Shown in pieces: positions 8,971 to 17,523 of a stretch of 64,000 nt of DNA. Below the pieces are notes generated by a model. It was not told where the DNA came from and ran no database searches. It was given only the letters and a program-made list of their open reading frames with translations. Source of the DNA: Vibrio ostreicida (lineage in GTDB: Bacteria; Pseudomonadota; Gammaproteobacteria; Enterobacterales; Vibrionaceae); the NCBI RefSeq assembly GCF_013074385.2, contig NZ_JABEYA020000001.1:434001-498000 (forward strand). The letters are read 5' to 3'. Numbering within the stretch: the stretch's first letter is position 1; each line of letters begins with the position of its first letter. The position numbers were made by a program, and so were the translations under genes.

Positions 8971-10239
8971 TCAAGGCTTCGGATAATTTTTATCACCTGA
9001 GCATTGAAAATTCCCAAATTCAGTTGCTTTCTCAGCAGTTACTTCATTCATCGCTGGTGCGAGTCTTCGGTGTTGTTTTAATATTGAATATAAGTCTTGG
9101 CTTCGTTCATCAAAAGTTACTGGCTGTCCACAGTTAAGAGTTTCGAGTGTTTTTAGTGTGGTTTCGCAATAAGGGAATCGATATTGTTTTCCTGAGAGAA
9201 AGAGAAGAATATCGTTGTTTTCCTGTTTTTGGTAACAAATGGTGCAGTAACTAGGTAATCGGTATGCGGTGTTGCTATCTGTTACTTCTGCTAAGTATTG
9301 TTCAACTGCTACAAACCCTTTAAAAGAGTGCTTGTGGACATAGTCACATAATAGGCTATTACGTAACTTTTCTAAAGTTGGACCAAACTCTTGTTCAAAG
9401 TTATCAATAATTCTCTCGGAGTTAACTTTCTCATTGAAAAAGTACGATGAACACTCTGTCTCAGTGGTCTTTTTCTCGAGAGTGTTCAACACAGTTTTTA
9501 TGTAGTCAATGTCATCGTTATGTGTGAATAGCCCCAAGGAAATTGTGATGGTAGGCTGTGATTGGTCTAATAAGTTGTAATGCCACCAATGCGGTGGGAT
9601 GTAAAGTAAATCTCCAGCTTCCATATCGAATATCAACGCATCTTTTTTGTACTGGGTAATATTTATCTTCCCCAAACATGTGCCATTAAATCCCTCGTAC
9701 ATCAATTCTTCAATATTGGAAAAGTAGTCTGGGTGCCACATATACATCTTCTTTTTACCGAGGACTGGAAATAAAAATGTCTGACAGTAATCGTTGTGTA
9801 GACCGATCCAAGTTTCTTGATAATCTCCACCAATAAATACGGCATTAATCCCTTTTGAGGGTACCCCTTTGGCCTTGATATAAGGGGAAAGAAAATGGTA
9901 TGCGGCCGATAAAATACTTGGGTCAAAGCGTTGACATCCATCACGCGTAAACGTCATATGTTTACAATGGTTGAGGGCTTTAAAGCCCTCGAGAAACTCG
10001 ACATACCTCTCCACCGAGTTCGGAATGGTCGGCAGTTGGATCCCCTCGCTGACAAGGGCTCCATCGCAGTTGACAGACATATCGCCACTTTCAATCATGC
10101 CCTTGAGAATGCCAAATAACTCGTCTTGGTTGAACACTTCCGGTATTTCACCAGCTTTAATTAGCATAGGAGTAGATTCTGCTGCTTGGGTGTGTATAAA
10201 TCTATCCCAAAATTGCATTGTAGTTGATGACGGATTCAT
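8971..10239 (-). CDS. JmjC/cupin-like Fe(II)/2-oxoglutarate oxygenase
   Basis: 422 residues; last gene of RiPP cluster 1. The JmjC-type metal triad is visible: GLHND gives His148 and Asp150, and IPPHWWHYNL gives the distal His (220, possibly 217). The typical FLFPVLGKKKMYMWHP strand lies between. Such enzymes hydroxylate Asn, Asp, His or Arg side chains in peptides and proteins. The start overlaps the MFS stop by four bases (ATGA), so translation is coupled. A peptide hydroxylase acting on the cluster precursor is inferred. The roughly 190 residues after the cupin core are unassigned but contain two Cys pairs (CTIC and neighbours). Confidence 0.8.
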   Translation of the reverse strand: MNPSSTTMQFWDRFIHTQAAESTPMLIKAGEIPEVFNQDELFGILKGMIESGDMSVNCDGALVSEGIQLPTIPNSVERYVEFLEGFKALNHCKHMTFTRDGCQRFDPSILSAAYHFLSPYIKAKGVPSKGINAVFIGGDYQETWIGLHNDYCQTFLFPVLGKKKMYMWHPDYFSNIEELMYEGFNGTCLGKINITQYKKDALIFDMEAGDLLYIPPHWWHYNLLDQSQPTITISLGLFTHNDDIDYIKTVLNTLEKKTTETECSSYFFNEKVNSERIIDNFEQEFGPTLEKLRNSLLCDYVHKHSFKGFVAVEQYLAEVTDSNTAYRLPSYCTICYQKQENNDILLFLSGKQYRFPYCETTLKTLETLNCGQPVTFDERSQDLYSILKQHRRLAPAMNEVTAEKATEFGNFQCSGDKNYPKP

Positions 10240-11519
10240 GTGTTGATATACCTTTTCGTGTATAAGTCGGATAGCTCAGATTCTTTTAGGTAGGTGATAG
10301 CGCGAATGTGAGGACTCAAAGCGAGAATTAGGGAAGCGAATGCCATTACTCCAGCAGTTACGAAACAGAAGGCTTCCATTCCCATGATGTCTATTATTTT
10401 CCCGCCAAAGAGAAGGCTAATTGGGATTAACCCTCCTGAAATTGAGGAAGAGAAACCGATAATGGAAGCAAGTGAAGAGTGCGGAGAGGCTCTCATTCTA
10501 ATGATCGAAATACTATTGTTTATGAGGAATAAACAGGTCCCACTAGCGACGAGAGGCAGTGCAATCGCAAAAGGCATCGTGATCATGTTGGGTATATACT
10601 GTTGGTAAAGAACGATGAGAGCAACGATCAAGAACATTAAGGTCATCACAGCAAAACCGATTATCGTTCGAGCCGCAGGAATGCTTTTGTTTGTTTTCTT
10701 TCTTAAAATGAACATAGCCCCAAGAAAAAGTCCTAAAGAAAATGCCCCATCGAGGAGCCCCATGATCCAAGCGCCATTACTTGAAGTTGAATTGGCGAGA
10801 AACGGTACAAACACTGAAAAAAATGTAAACATTACTCCATTGAGTAGTGCACACGTAATCGCAAATACGACTTCTGGATAAATCCTAAGGAAGTTATGCC
10901 AGCTACTACGGTGTAAGGAGATGAATGTCCGTTGAGAAGGCTCTTGAGGCTGATGTTTATATGGGATACTGGATACGGAAGCAATAGATATAAAGGAAGC
11001 AATAACTGCTACGAGTAGACCAAACTCGACGCCAGTTAAAGATATAAGAGCGCCAGAAATAATCGGTATACCCATGCTACCAAAGGTCTTTACGGTTTGA
11101 TTGATCGAAATGGCTTGTGACAAGCAGTAATCAGGGACGAGCAGCTTTAATATACTGTCATTCACTGGTAATCGTATTGCGTTACATATGGATATCGTCA
11201 TCACAGCAAGCCAGGTGAACACCATGTGCAAATCATTGCATATGGCAAGATAAAGGGCTGTAGAAGAAAGGCCGGTAATGGCTGAAGTGATAATGACAAT
11301 AAGTTTTTTATTGAACAGATCGCCTAGATTGGCACATAAAAATCGGCATCCTACCTCTATAAATAAAGCAAAAGCCATCATTTGAGCGAGTTCAGATGCG
11401 TTTCCAGTCTGCTCTACAATCCACCAAGAAATTGAAAAGATGCTCAATCTTGCGGCCATCAAAACGCAAAGGCTGTTAACCGTAAAGTAAAGGAAGCTTT
11501 TATGCATCAGCAGCGTCAT
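10236..11519 (-). CDS. MFS transporter, probable RiPP exporter
   Basis: 427 residues with about twelve transmembrane helices and the MFS motif-A-like loop ANLGDLFNKKLIV between TM2 and TM3. The start overlaps the E1 gene by 20 bases and the stop overlaps the JmjC gene by four, so it is an integral part of the operon. Its place in a biosynthetic operon suggests export of, or self-protection against, the mature peptide. Substrate unproven. Confidence 0.85.
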   Translation of the reverse strand: MTLLMHKSFLYFTVNSLCVLMAARLSIFSISWWIVEQTGNASELAQMMAFALFIEVGCRFLCANLGDLFNKKLIVIITSAITGLSSTALYLAICNDLHMVFTWLAVMTISICNAIRLPVNDSILKLLVPDYCLSQAISINQTVKTFGSMGIPIISGALISLTGVEFGLLVAVIASFISIASVSSIPYKHQPQEPSQRTFISLHRSSWHNFLRIYPEVVFAITCALLNGVMFTFFSVFVPFLANSTSSNGAWIMGLLDGAFSLGLFLGAMFILRKKTNKSIPAARTIIGFAVMTLMFLIVALIVLYQQYIPNMITMPFAIALPLVASGTCLFLINNSISIIRMRASPHSSLASIIGFSSSISGGLIPISLLFGGKIIDIMGMEAFCFVTAGVMAFASLILALSPHIRAITYLKESELSDLYTKRYINT

Positions 11520-12600
11520 CGGCGATAATTTCCATTAACTTTGACTTTTCCATTTTGAGGGCTTGGTTCATCCCTCCAAAGTAGCTGTAAGCATTGAGGC
11601 CTTTGACTCGAGCTTCCTGCGCTACGCCAAGACTTCGTTTTCCGGATTGACAAACAAAAATATAAGTCTCGTTGTTATTTAGTTTCTCAAGCCATTGCAA
11701 TGGATTCTTTAAAGGGTAGTGATGGCATTTACGAAATCGAAGGGTTCTCTCATGAGGCTCTCGGACATCAATAATGGTGGCATTACCGTTTATCTTTGCC
11801 AGTTGTCTAATTTCGATAGCGCTGGGCGTTGAGCAGGTCAACGTCCCAGAGCTATCCACTCGAGGTGGAATTGGGTTATTGTTTTTTGAAATGCTAACAG
11901 ACTGTAGTATCGGGATAGCCGTATTCAGATAAAATATCTTGTCTTTTAGATGGTCATGTTGCCCCGTTAGATACAAGACTGCAAACAACGCTTGATAGGC
12001 TCCAACAATTGCTGGAATCACCCCTAATACCCCAGAGTCTGAGCATGAAGAGGTGAAAGTTTGCGGCAGTCTGCTTGGAAAAGCGTCAGTGTAGGTGAGC
12101 CAATCATGCCCAGCCCCAAACAGTGCAATTTGTCCCTCGTACTGATTAACCGATGCATAACAAACGGGGAGACCAAACTGAGCCGCTACCACGTCAATTA
12201 GATATTTTGAATCGAAGTTGTCTGTTGCATCAATGATGAGGTCATAATGAGGAAAAACTTCTTGAGCTAAAGCTTCATCTAAAAAACGGGTCCACACCTC
12301 AACCTTTGGTTTTATTCCGAGTTTGCCCACGATTTCAGCGGCCACGTTTGCCTTGTATTCACCAACTCTCTCCTGTGTGTACAGCATTTGTCGGTGCAGA
12401 TTGGAGGCTTCGATTTCATCTCCGTCGATAATTCCTAGGTTGCCTACCCCCATAGCGGACAACGATTGTAACACTGGACACCCAAGCCCGCCGGCCCCAA
12501 CCACCAATATCGAGGCTTTATGCAACTGAGCTTGCCCTTTCATCCCAAAACCAGACAGCGAAATCTGTCTGACAAATAATTGAAAGTCACCGACGCGCAT
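11500..12600 (-). CDS. ThiF/MoeB-type E1 adenylyltransferase with rhodanese domain
   Basis: 366 residues. The Rossmann-type adenylation domain shows VVGAGGLGCPVLQSL, DGDEIEASNLHRQ and DATDNFDSKYL. The family cysteine region is SSCSDSGVLGVIP. A C-terminal rhodanese domain begins near residue 255 (IIDVREPHER) with active-site loop CQSGKRS. The CxxC...CxxC zinc ligands of MoeB/ThiF are missing, unlike the paralogue at 53865. It should activate the GG tail of the ThiS-like protein encoded two bases upstream and load sulfur onto it. That relay would supply sulfide for YcaO-TfuA thioamidation. Function follows from family knowledge and adjacency. Confidence 0.88.
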   Translation of the reverse strand: MRVGDFQLFVRQISLSGFGMKGQAQLHKASILVVGAGGLGCPVLQSLSAMGVGNLGIIDGDEIEASNLHRQMLYTQERVGEYKANVAAEIVGKLGIKPKVEVWTRFLDEALAQEVFPHYDLIIDATDNFDSKYLIDVVAAQFGLPVCYASVNQYEGQIALFGAGHDWLTYTDAFPSRLPQTFTSSCSDSGVLGVIPAIVGAYQALFAVLYLTGQHDHLKDKIFYLNTAIPILQSVSISKNNNPIPPRVDSSGTLTCSTPSAIEIRQLAKINGNATIIDVREPHERTLRFRKCHHYPLKNPLQWLEKLNNNETYIFVCQSGKRSLGVAQEARVKGLNAYSYFGGMNQALKMEKSKLMEIIADDAADA

Positions 12601-12602
12601 AG

Positions 12603-12869
12603 TTAACCTCCGGCAATGGCATTAAAAACCATTATTTCTTTAGGAGATGAGACTCCTTCAGCGAGTTCATTGCTTGGGACAATTTTTCCGTCAATGGAAA
12701 AGGTTAAAAAGTGATGGAGATGACCTTCTGTATCGAAGATTTTATCGACTTTTATGTTGGGGTGTTTTTTCACGATTGCAACTAAGTCGTCTACTGTGTG
12801 GATATCATACTCTAGACTAACGCCAAAAGGTGTCGTTGTCAGATCGGTTGAAAAGGTTAACGTGGTCAT
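12603..12869 (-). CDS. ThiS/MoaD-like ubiquitin-fold sulfur carrier
   Basis: 88 residues ending NAIAGG; the C-terminal Gly-Gly is the site that ThiF/MoeB enzymes adenylate and thiocarboxylate. The predicted fold is beta-grasp, with SIDGKIVPSNELAEGV before the C-terminal strand. It is directly followed by its presumed E1. In YcaO-TfuA thioamidation the thiocarboxylated ThiS is the sulfur donor hydrolysed by TfuA, and this cluster contains all four parts. It is not the housekeeping thiazole ThiS, because no thi genes are near. Confidence 0.85.
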   Translation of the reverse strand: MTTLTFSTDLTTTPFGVSLEYDIHTVDDLVAIVKKHPNIKVDKIFDTEGHLHHFLTFSIDGKIVPSNELAEGVSSPKEIMVFNAIAGG

Positions 12870-12881
12870 AATGGGCTGCCA

Positions 12882-13622
12882 TTAAATTGTTTGTTGAAAA
12901 TCGATGAGTCGTTTATGCAATAGACGACCGGTTGAACTGAGTTCACTTTCGTGCTCAGTTAGCGTTGTCAGGCATCCTGACAAGTAGCGGCTAAGTTCCG
13001 ATGCTCGCGCAGTTTGGCGAGATGTGTTTATAAGGTACTGCAGGACAGACGCGGCGAAAAATGCTGCATAGACTACCCCTCGTGCGTCTTTCCCTGTTGT
13101 TCCTGTTGGCAAGGTATGGTGTCGAAAGCTTTTTACTTGGAAATCAAATATTTCTGCATAGCACGTTAGCCACAAATGAGACAGTTCATGAATATAACAT
13201 TCACAGAGCACATCTCTATTCGCAAATGCTCGTGCTGAAAGAAACATATGCTGAGGAATGGATGTGGCGGAAGAGCTCAATAGATCCTCCTCTAAACGCA
13301 GAATTTGAATGGGTAAAGAGAGAGAGGTACGCCAATCAGGTAATTCTGCTATCAGCTCGATTTCTAGCTGGTTAATCATGATTTTTTCCGCGTTGTTTAA
13401 GTTAGTATGGAGAAGCGGATCAACGTTTGAACTGGCATTTTCTCTAAATACTCTCCAGCCTTGGCTTGGTATAAGGTATGATGAAAAGGTTAAAGCATTG
13501 TGCCCACGGCGTTCATCCAATAGCTTGCGTTTTTTGGCTAACAGTGAGAGTAAGAAGCTAGGCTCGAAGGTCTTGTCGAGGAAGGGTAACCCCGCTGTTT
13601 TGTTAAAAAGGTCGATCGGCAC
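12882..13622 (-). CDS. HExxH-motif protein, candidate 2OG peptide beta-hydroxylase
   Basis: 246 residues, with a GTG start at 13622 that overlaps the TfuA gene by 20 bases. The centre holds HELSHLW (His145, Glu146, His149) after a helix starting CECYI. This resembles the HEXXH-motif peptide-modification family found in RiPP clusters. Some members of that family are 2-oxoglutarate-dependent beta-hydroxylases of Asp, Asn or His rather than proteases. Context (YcaO, TfuA, precursor) favours that reading. A metalloprotease that removes the leader cannot be excluded from sequence alone. Confidence 0.65.
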   Translation of the reverse strand: MPIDLFNKTAGLPFLDKTFEPSFLLSLLAKKRKLLDERRGHNALTFSSYLIPSQGWRVFRENASSNVDPLLHTNLNNAEKIMINQLEIELIAELPDWRTSLSLPIQILRLEEDLLSSSATSIPQHMFLSARAFANRDVLCECYIHELSHLWLTCYAEIFDFQVKSFRHHTLPTGTTGKDARGVVYAAFFAASVLQYLINTSRQTARASELSRYLSGCLTTLTEHESELSSTGRLLHKRLIDFQQTI

Positions 13623-14286
13623 TTGGTTGGACTCCTTGCTTCATCGAGTGATTAGAAATAAAGTTCTCTAAATCCAATCGCTTTAAACGATAGCGGTCAA
13701 AATTCTCCAATAACTCACGGATAGTGCTGCTCTCAACGCCTTCGTTGGCGAGCGTGTCGGAAAAGAGGGCGAGCGTTCGTTCGCCAAACCAGCGTTGCTT
13801 CATTATCTGGGTAGCTCGTTCAGCTCTTTGGGGTGAGAGGTGACTATCTGCTAGGAGTGAAATCGTGGCAGACCTAATATGTACCATGGGTTCGCTTACT
13901 GGGATAAATGGCGCGGACGATCCATGGATGAGTGTAACTTCGTCATCATCAAAATCTGGGTCAGAGCAATAACGTTGATATATTTGCCCAAAACCTTGCA
14001 TACCATAACGCTTCAGCTCAGTAGCCCTGATCGCGCCCATTGAGGAGCCCCCAATAACTTGACATCCCCAATCAATCAAGCGGAGAAGTTCACGGTGACC
14101 AACAGAAGGGTATGAGTGAAATGTTCCATCAACGATGACTACTTTGTCGGGGATTTTCTTGCTGTTGATTAACCTGTCAACATCACCACGTTTTACAGGA
14201 GGGCGAACGTCAAAGTCACTGAAGTCAACTACTGAGCCAAAGGCTGTGGGTCCGACGAAAATAATAGGTTTATGAGTCATGTTCAT
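13603..14286 (-). CDS. TfuA-like thioamidation partner
   Basis: 227 residues. The TfuA core is clear: IIFVGPTAFG at the N-terminus, DVRPPVKRGDV, IVDGTFH and GGSSMGAIRATELKRYGM. Characterised TfuA hydrolyses ThiS-thiocarboxylate with a Ser-Lys pair and strengthens YcaO binding to its substrate; the Ser is presumably in the SSMGA loop. The start overlaps the YcaO gene by 17 bases. The C-terminal tail beyond residue 150 is less conserved. Together with the YcaO, ThiS and E1 genes it predicts backbone thioamide formation. Confidence 0.9.
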   Translation of the reverse strand: MNMTHKPIIFVGPTAFGSVVDFSDFDVRPPVKRGDVDRLINSKKIPDKVVIVDGTFHSYPSVGHRELLRLIDWGCQVIGGSSMGAIRATELKRYGMQGFGQIYQRYCSDPDFDDDEVTLIHGSSAPFIPVSEPMVHIRSATISLLADSHLSPQRAERATQIMKQRWFGERTLALFSDTLANEGVESSTIRELLENFDRYRLKRLDLENFISNHSMKQGVQPSADRPF

Positions 14287-15514
14287 TCACCTTGCTTAAG
14301 ATAGCTTGTTTAAGTCGTGGTCCAACTCGAACCTTAGAGTTAGGTTGGAATCCTTCCAAGGTTGGAATGACGATCTTACATACGTGCAATTCATCTCCAG
14401 GTTGAGATAGGTCATACAAGAAGTATTGGTTGATACCGTTTTTTCTTAGTGAATGATGAATAAATGTGGTGACAGACTTGGTATCAGTCAAATCATCGAA
14501 TGAAGGTATAAAAGAAAATTCACATTGTCGTGATTTATTATAAGCTCTTTGATGGAGTGTTTTCATGCCACTCAATTCAACTGCTTTATCACGTTGTTCG
14601 AAATAGTCGTAGCGGTCGATGAGATCGTCTCGCCCACCGTGTATGTAGCTTAATCGACTTTGGATAGCTTCAGTTATAGCTCGGACCGAAGCAATAGAGG
14701 CGCTAGTGTGTGTACCATACCCAGTAGAGATTGCGATGGGAGCTTCCAAAGATGGTTCTATAAGAAACGCCATGATATACGCTAACCCGTATCGATTTGG
14801 TGTGTACCTGATTTGTAGATCGAGGCCCGCTTGTTGGCATTTGTATAACAACTCTTTAATATTTGGTGGGTAAGTGCTATGAGCAACTAAGTAAGATTCT
14901 TCTTGTATGAAATAAAAACTCTGAATGTCCCTCTCAATCACTTCAAATACACCATGAATAGCTGCTTCCTCCAGAGTGTTTCCTGAACAAAGGCCGTTAG
15001 TTGATGTGCCAAAGATAGTCGCTAGTTTATTATCATTGAATGGATGGAAAACTAACTCTGCTGGTATAAATACTTCGCCACCGTTCATTACCTCTTTGGC
15101 TTTGAGCGCGAATATTGGTATGTCAGCATCAATAATGAGTTGATAGTTCGGACAAAAATCAACAAACTTAAAGTAGGGTTGGTAAAGTTCATTGAGTTCT
15201 CTTGGGGTCATGGCTACGAGGCAGTCAAGGTCTCGACTCGGAGTAAACTCTGCCAAAGCAAACTCAATAGCTTCCATGTACGCTCCAACTTTAGCTTCAA
15301 TAGAACGAAGTCCTTTTCCTGCGTTGACACACAGAGAATTGTTTTGTGCTCTTGGGCGGATACTTGAAAAAACAGGTACCCCAATTTTATCCAACCACGT
15401 AGTGTCTACTACACGAGTAATACCTAAACAATCAGCAGTCTTGCATGCTAGTTCTAAGGTTTCTTCAGGAGTACGAGTTCTCAAGCTAGAGCTTAGGCCA
15501 ATTAGTTTTGTCAT
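14270..15514 (-). CDS. YcaO-domain peptide backbone-activating enzyme (cluster 1)
   Basis: 414 residues. The ATP-binding signatures of YcaO enzymes are present: KVGAYMEAIEFALAEF, the LEEAAIHGVFEVIERD helix, and ASVRAITEAIQSR followed by GGRDDL. YcaO uses ATP to phosphorylate a peptide amide oxygen, and with TfuA and sulfide it yields a thioamide. There is no fused E1-like or ocin-ThiF domain, and no proline-rich C-terminus of the azoline type, which supports thioamidation rather than azoline formation. It is the first enzyme gene after the precursor. Confidence 0.93.
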   Translation of the reverse strand: MTKLIGLSSSLRTRTPEETLELACKTADCLGITRVVDTTWLDKIGVPVFSSIRPRAQNNSLCVNAGKGLRSIEAKVGAYMEAIEFALAEFTPSRDLDCLVAMTPRELNELYQPYFKFVDFCPNYQLIIDADIPIFALKAKEVMNGGEVFIPAELVFHPFNDNKLATIFGTSTNGLCSGNTLEEAAIHGVFEVIERDIQSFYFIQEESYLVAHSTYPPNIKELLYKCQQAGLDLQIRYTPNRYGLAYIMAFLIEPSLEAPIAISTGYGTHTSASIASVRAITEAIQSRLSYIHGGRDDLIDRYDYFEQRDKAVELSGMKTLHQRAYNKSRQCEFSFIPSFDDLTDTKSVTTFIHHSLRKNGINQYFLYDLSQPGDELHVCKIVIPTLEGFQPNSKVRVGPRLKQAILSKVNEHDS

Positions 15515-15531
15515 ATCACATCCGAAATTAA

Positions 15532-15550
15532 GGGGCAGTGAAACTGCCCC
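15532..15550 (-). terminator. Hairpin between precursor and ycaO (attenuator candidate)
   Basis: A perfect 8-bp GC-rich stem (GGGGCAGT/ACTGCCCC) with a 3-nt loop lies 20 bases after the precursor stop and 18 bases before the ycaO start. On the minus strand it is followed by TTAATTT, so it could be a leaky terminator. RiPP operons often use such a hairpin to make more precursor than enzyme. Confidence 0.6.
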
Positions 15551-15570
15551 CTACACATAGCTAATTAGGA

Positions 15571-15723
15571 CTACATTGCGTCGTTGTTACTTTCGTGCAT
15601 CACAAATCCGCTCAACATCAGTCCATCATCAAAAAGAGTCGACTCAAAACTTTCGACTAAATCTTCTGATACTACGACCTGAAAATCTTCATTTTTTTCG
15701 AGGTGATTATCTTTTGTTGTCAT
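15571..15723 (-). CDS. Candidate RiPP precursor peptide, cluster 1
   Basis: 50 residues from the ATG at 15723, chosen because AAAGG precedes it by about nine bases; a longer frame to 15768 lacks a ribosome site. The N-terminal ~32 residues are charged and leader-like (DFQVVVSEDLVESFESTLF). The C-terminus is GLMLSGFVMHESNNDAM, a Gly-rich hydrophobic stretch then HESNND. There are no Cys residues, so azole or lanthionine chemistry is unlikely and thioamides fit better. It is the first gene of the operon, with ycaO next. The His, Asn and Asp residues would suit the two hydroxylase candidates. The exact core boundary is unknown. Confidence 0.75.
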   Translation of the reverse strand: MTTKDNHLEKNEDFQVVVSEDLVESFESTLFDDGLMLSGFVMHESNNDAM

Positions 15724-15876
15724 TGTGTTTACCTTTTGTTGGTGTTGTGTGAGAGTTTTCGCATACAAACTTAATTTAGTATCAATAAATATATCAAGTT
15801 TAATATTGATAGTTGGGGAGAAGATCGCGCCATAAAGTTGAAAGGTAATTCGCAGATTTCTTAATATCAGGTGGAG

Positions 15877-16575
15877 TGTCAGCGCCGATGTAAAAATGAC
15901 CCACCTGAGGCAAACTATCCGCTCGTAACCTCATTGAAACGGCGGATCATGACCAATCAGGAGCAACTAGTGGAAATACACGTTTCTACATCAACAAGGT
16001 CTCAGCATTCGCCGCATTGCTAAGCAGTTAGGCATTTCGAGGAATACTGTGCGTACTTACCTTCGCGATAAGCAGAAAGTGCCCGTCTATGCCGAGCGTC
16101 AATTACACCCAACAAAACTTCATCCGTATCACGACTATTTGCAGCGTCGAATTGAAGGTGCGAAGCCGTATTGGATCCCTGCAATCGTGCTTCTTCGTGA
16201 TATAAAAGCTCGAGTATACGACGGTGGGATCACCATGCTCAAAGAGCACATCAGACAATACAAACCAAGTGTACCCTCCGACCCAGTTATTCGCTTCGAG
16301 ACTCAACCAGGCGAACAGATGCAAGTCGACTTCACAACCGTCACTCATTTCGGTAGACGCATCAAAGCCTTCGTTGCGACACTTGGCTCCAGTCGATCAA
16401 TCTTCGTTCGATTCACTGGTACGGAGCGTCAAGAAGACTGGATTAACGGTCTTGAAGAGGCGTTTGAATACTTCGGTGGCGTGCCTAAAGAGTGCTGTTC
16501 GATAATGCAAAAGCAATCATGATAGAGCGTGATGCCTATGGTGAGGGAGCACATCGTTGGAACTCAGCATTACTG
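15877..16575 (+). pseudogene. IS21-family element, left end and broken istA
   Basis: A TGTC-type end (TGTCAGCGCCGATGTAAAAA) begins at 15877. After it, an IstA transposase reads through the HTH (IRRIAKQLGISRNTVRTYLR) into the integrase region (PGEQMQVDFTT, FVATLGSSRS). There is a frameshift before residue 30 and another near 16490. The frame then resumes (LFDNAKAIMIERDAYGEGAH) and is cut by repeat copy 3. The istB gene and right end are absent. It lies just upstream of the cluster 1 precursor, head to head with it. Confidence 0.85.
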
Positions 16576-16603
16576 AAGCTTACGAGGACAGGCACCTCAG
16601 TCT
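16576..16603 (+). repeat. Short repeat GACAGGCACCTCAGTCT (copy 3)
   Basis: A single non-iterated copy of the unit found at 5633 and 7244. It interrupts the istA remnant on its left and starts an unrelated coding remnant on its right. Confidence 0.8.
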
Positions 16604-17036
16604 TTATCAGTGAGATCTCAGGGCGTCCCAACCTATTAGAAACGCTCAAGATTGGGCAAGGCTTGATGACCTGTATGACGCTTATGAAGCCCCTTTATCG
16701 GATCAACAAACGTCATGGGATAATTATCTGGAACAGCCAGGAGGAATAGAAGACACTTTACAGATAAAAGTTTTATCCGAGCCTGAAGCGGTGACTCATC
16801 TTGAAAACACCAATCTCAATTCATCATCAATGCTGAGTGGTAAAGTCTTCAATCGTGCTGGCAAAGGTGTTGGTCATATTGTCACTGTTACAAAAATAGG
16901 TGAAGGCCCGGGTCAATTTGTTGTTAATGATAATTTATTTGCGGCAACGTCTCGAAACGGTAGCGATATAATGAGCTCACAACAAGTCGTGGACTACAGA
17001 GGGCGGGGGGAAGCATTGGTGCCTGTCCTTAAATCA
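16604..17036 (+). pseudogene. Coding remnant of unknown protein, possibly effector-related
   Basis: One frame reads without stops from about 16648 to 17036, with segments such as DDLYDAYEAPLSDQQTSWDN and GKGVGHIVTVTKIGEGPGQF. It has no plausible start because it is cut by repeat copy 3, and its 3' end runs into an antisense copy of the immunity gene array. Codon use looks like real protein. I do not recognise the family; its neighbours suggest a type VI effector or PAAR-type protein. Confidence 0.4.
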
Positions 17037-17126
17037 CTTATTAAAACCAATATAATGTTCATTAAAATCGCTGACCTCGACCACTGCGCAGGGGCCCGCG
17101 CTGGCAATTAAATAATACTCACTCAT
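17034..17126 (-). pseudogene. Truncated immunity gene, copy D
   Basis: The first 28 codons (MSEYYLIASAGPCAVVEV onward) match the immunity genes at 20541 and 19403, then the copy breaks off and stops. Upstream bases also match the last codons of the AHH effector, so a block spanning the effector end and immunity start was copied here. From 17127 to 17523 I see no gene, only AT-rich sequence. Confidence 0.8.
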
Positions 17127-17523
17127 TTTCCTATCTCCACGTTGCCTTTTTCGTCATTAATTCGCCTTTGGGTTGACTGATTAGTAATTAAGTTATTTTT
17201 TAGGCTTTTTTTGTTCTGTTAGAGCCTCATACCTAGCTGCTATCAATATCAAACTCAGCGGGAGGAGGAGAGCAACTCAACTTCATTCAACTAGATATCT
17301 TTAGATTGGGGCTAGGGACTGAATGAGTATTCAATAAGCTTCGAATTCAAATATCAAGTATCGCTCTAGAGGTATGTTTTTAACATTTAACGATTTTTAC
17401 TCCAATTTTGTGTCTTTTGGGATGTAAAAAATGCAGTAGCCAATTTCAGTTAACCACTACATCACAATATGAGCTCGATTTGGCTTTACAACTGCCCTGT
17501 ATCGCCGATATATGTCTTACAAA

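Noticed and set aside
16791..17111. 106-residue ORF on the plus strand
   Set aside because: Its C-terminal third is the antisense of the truncated immunity copy D, so it is a composite of two remnants rather than a gene.
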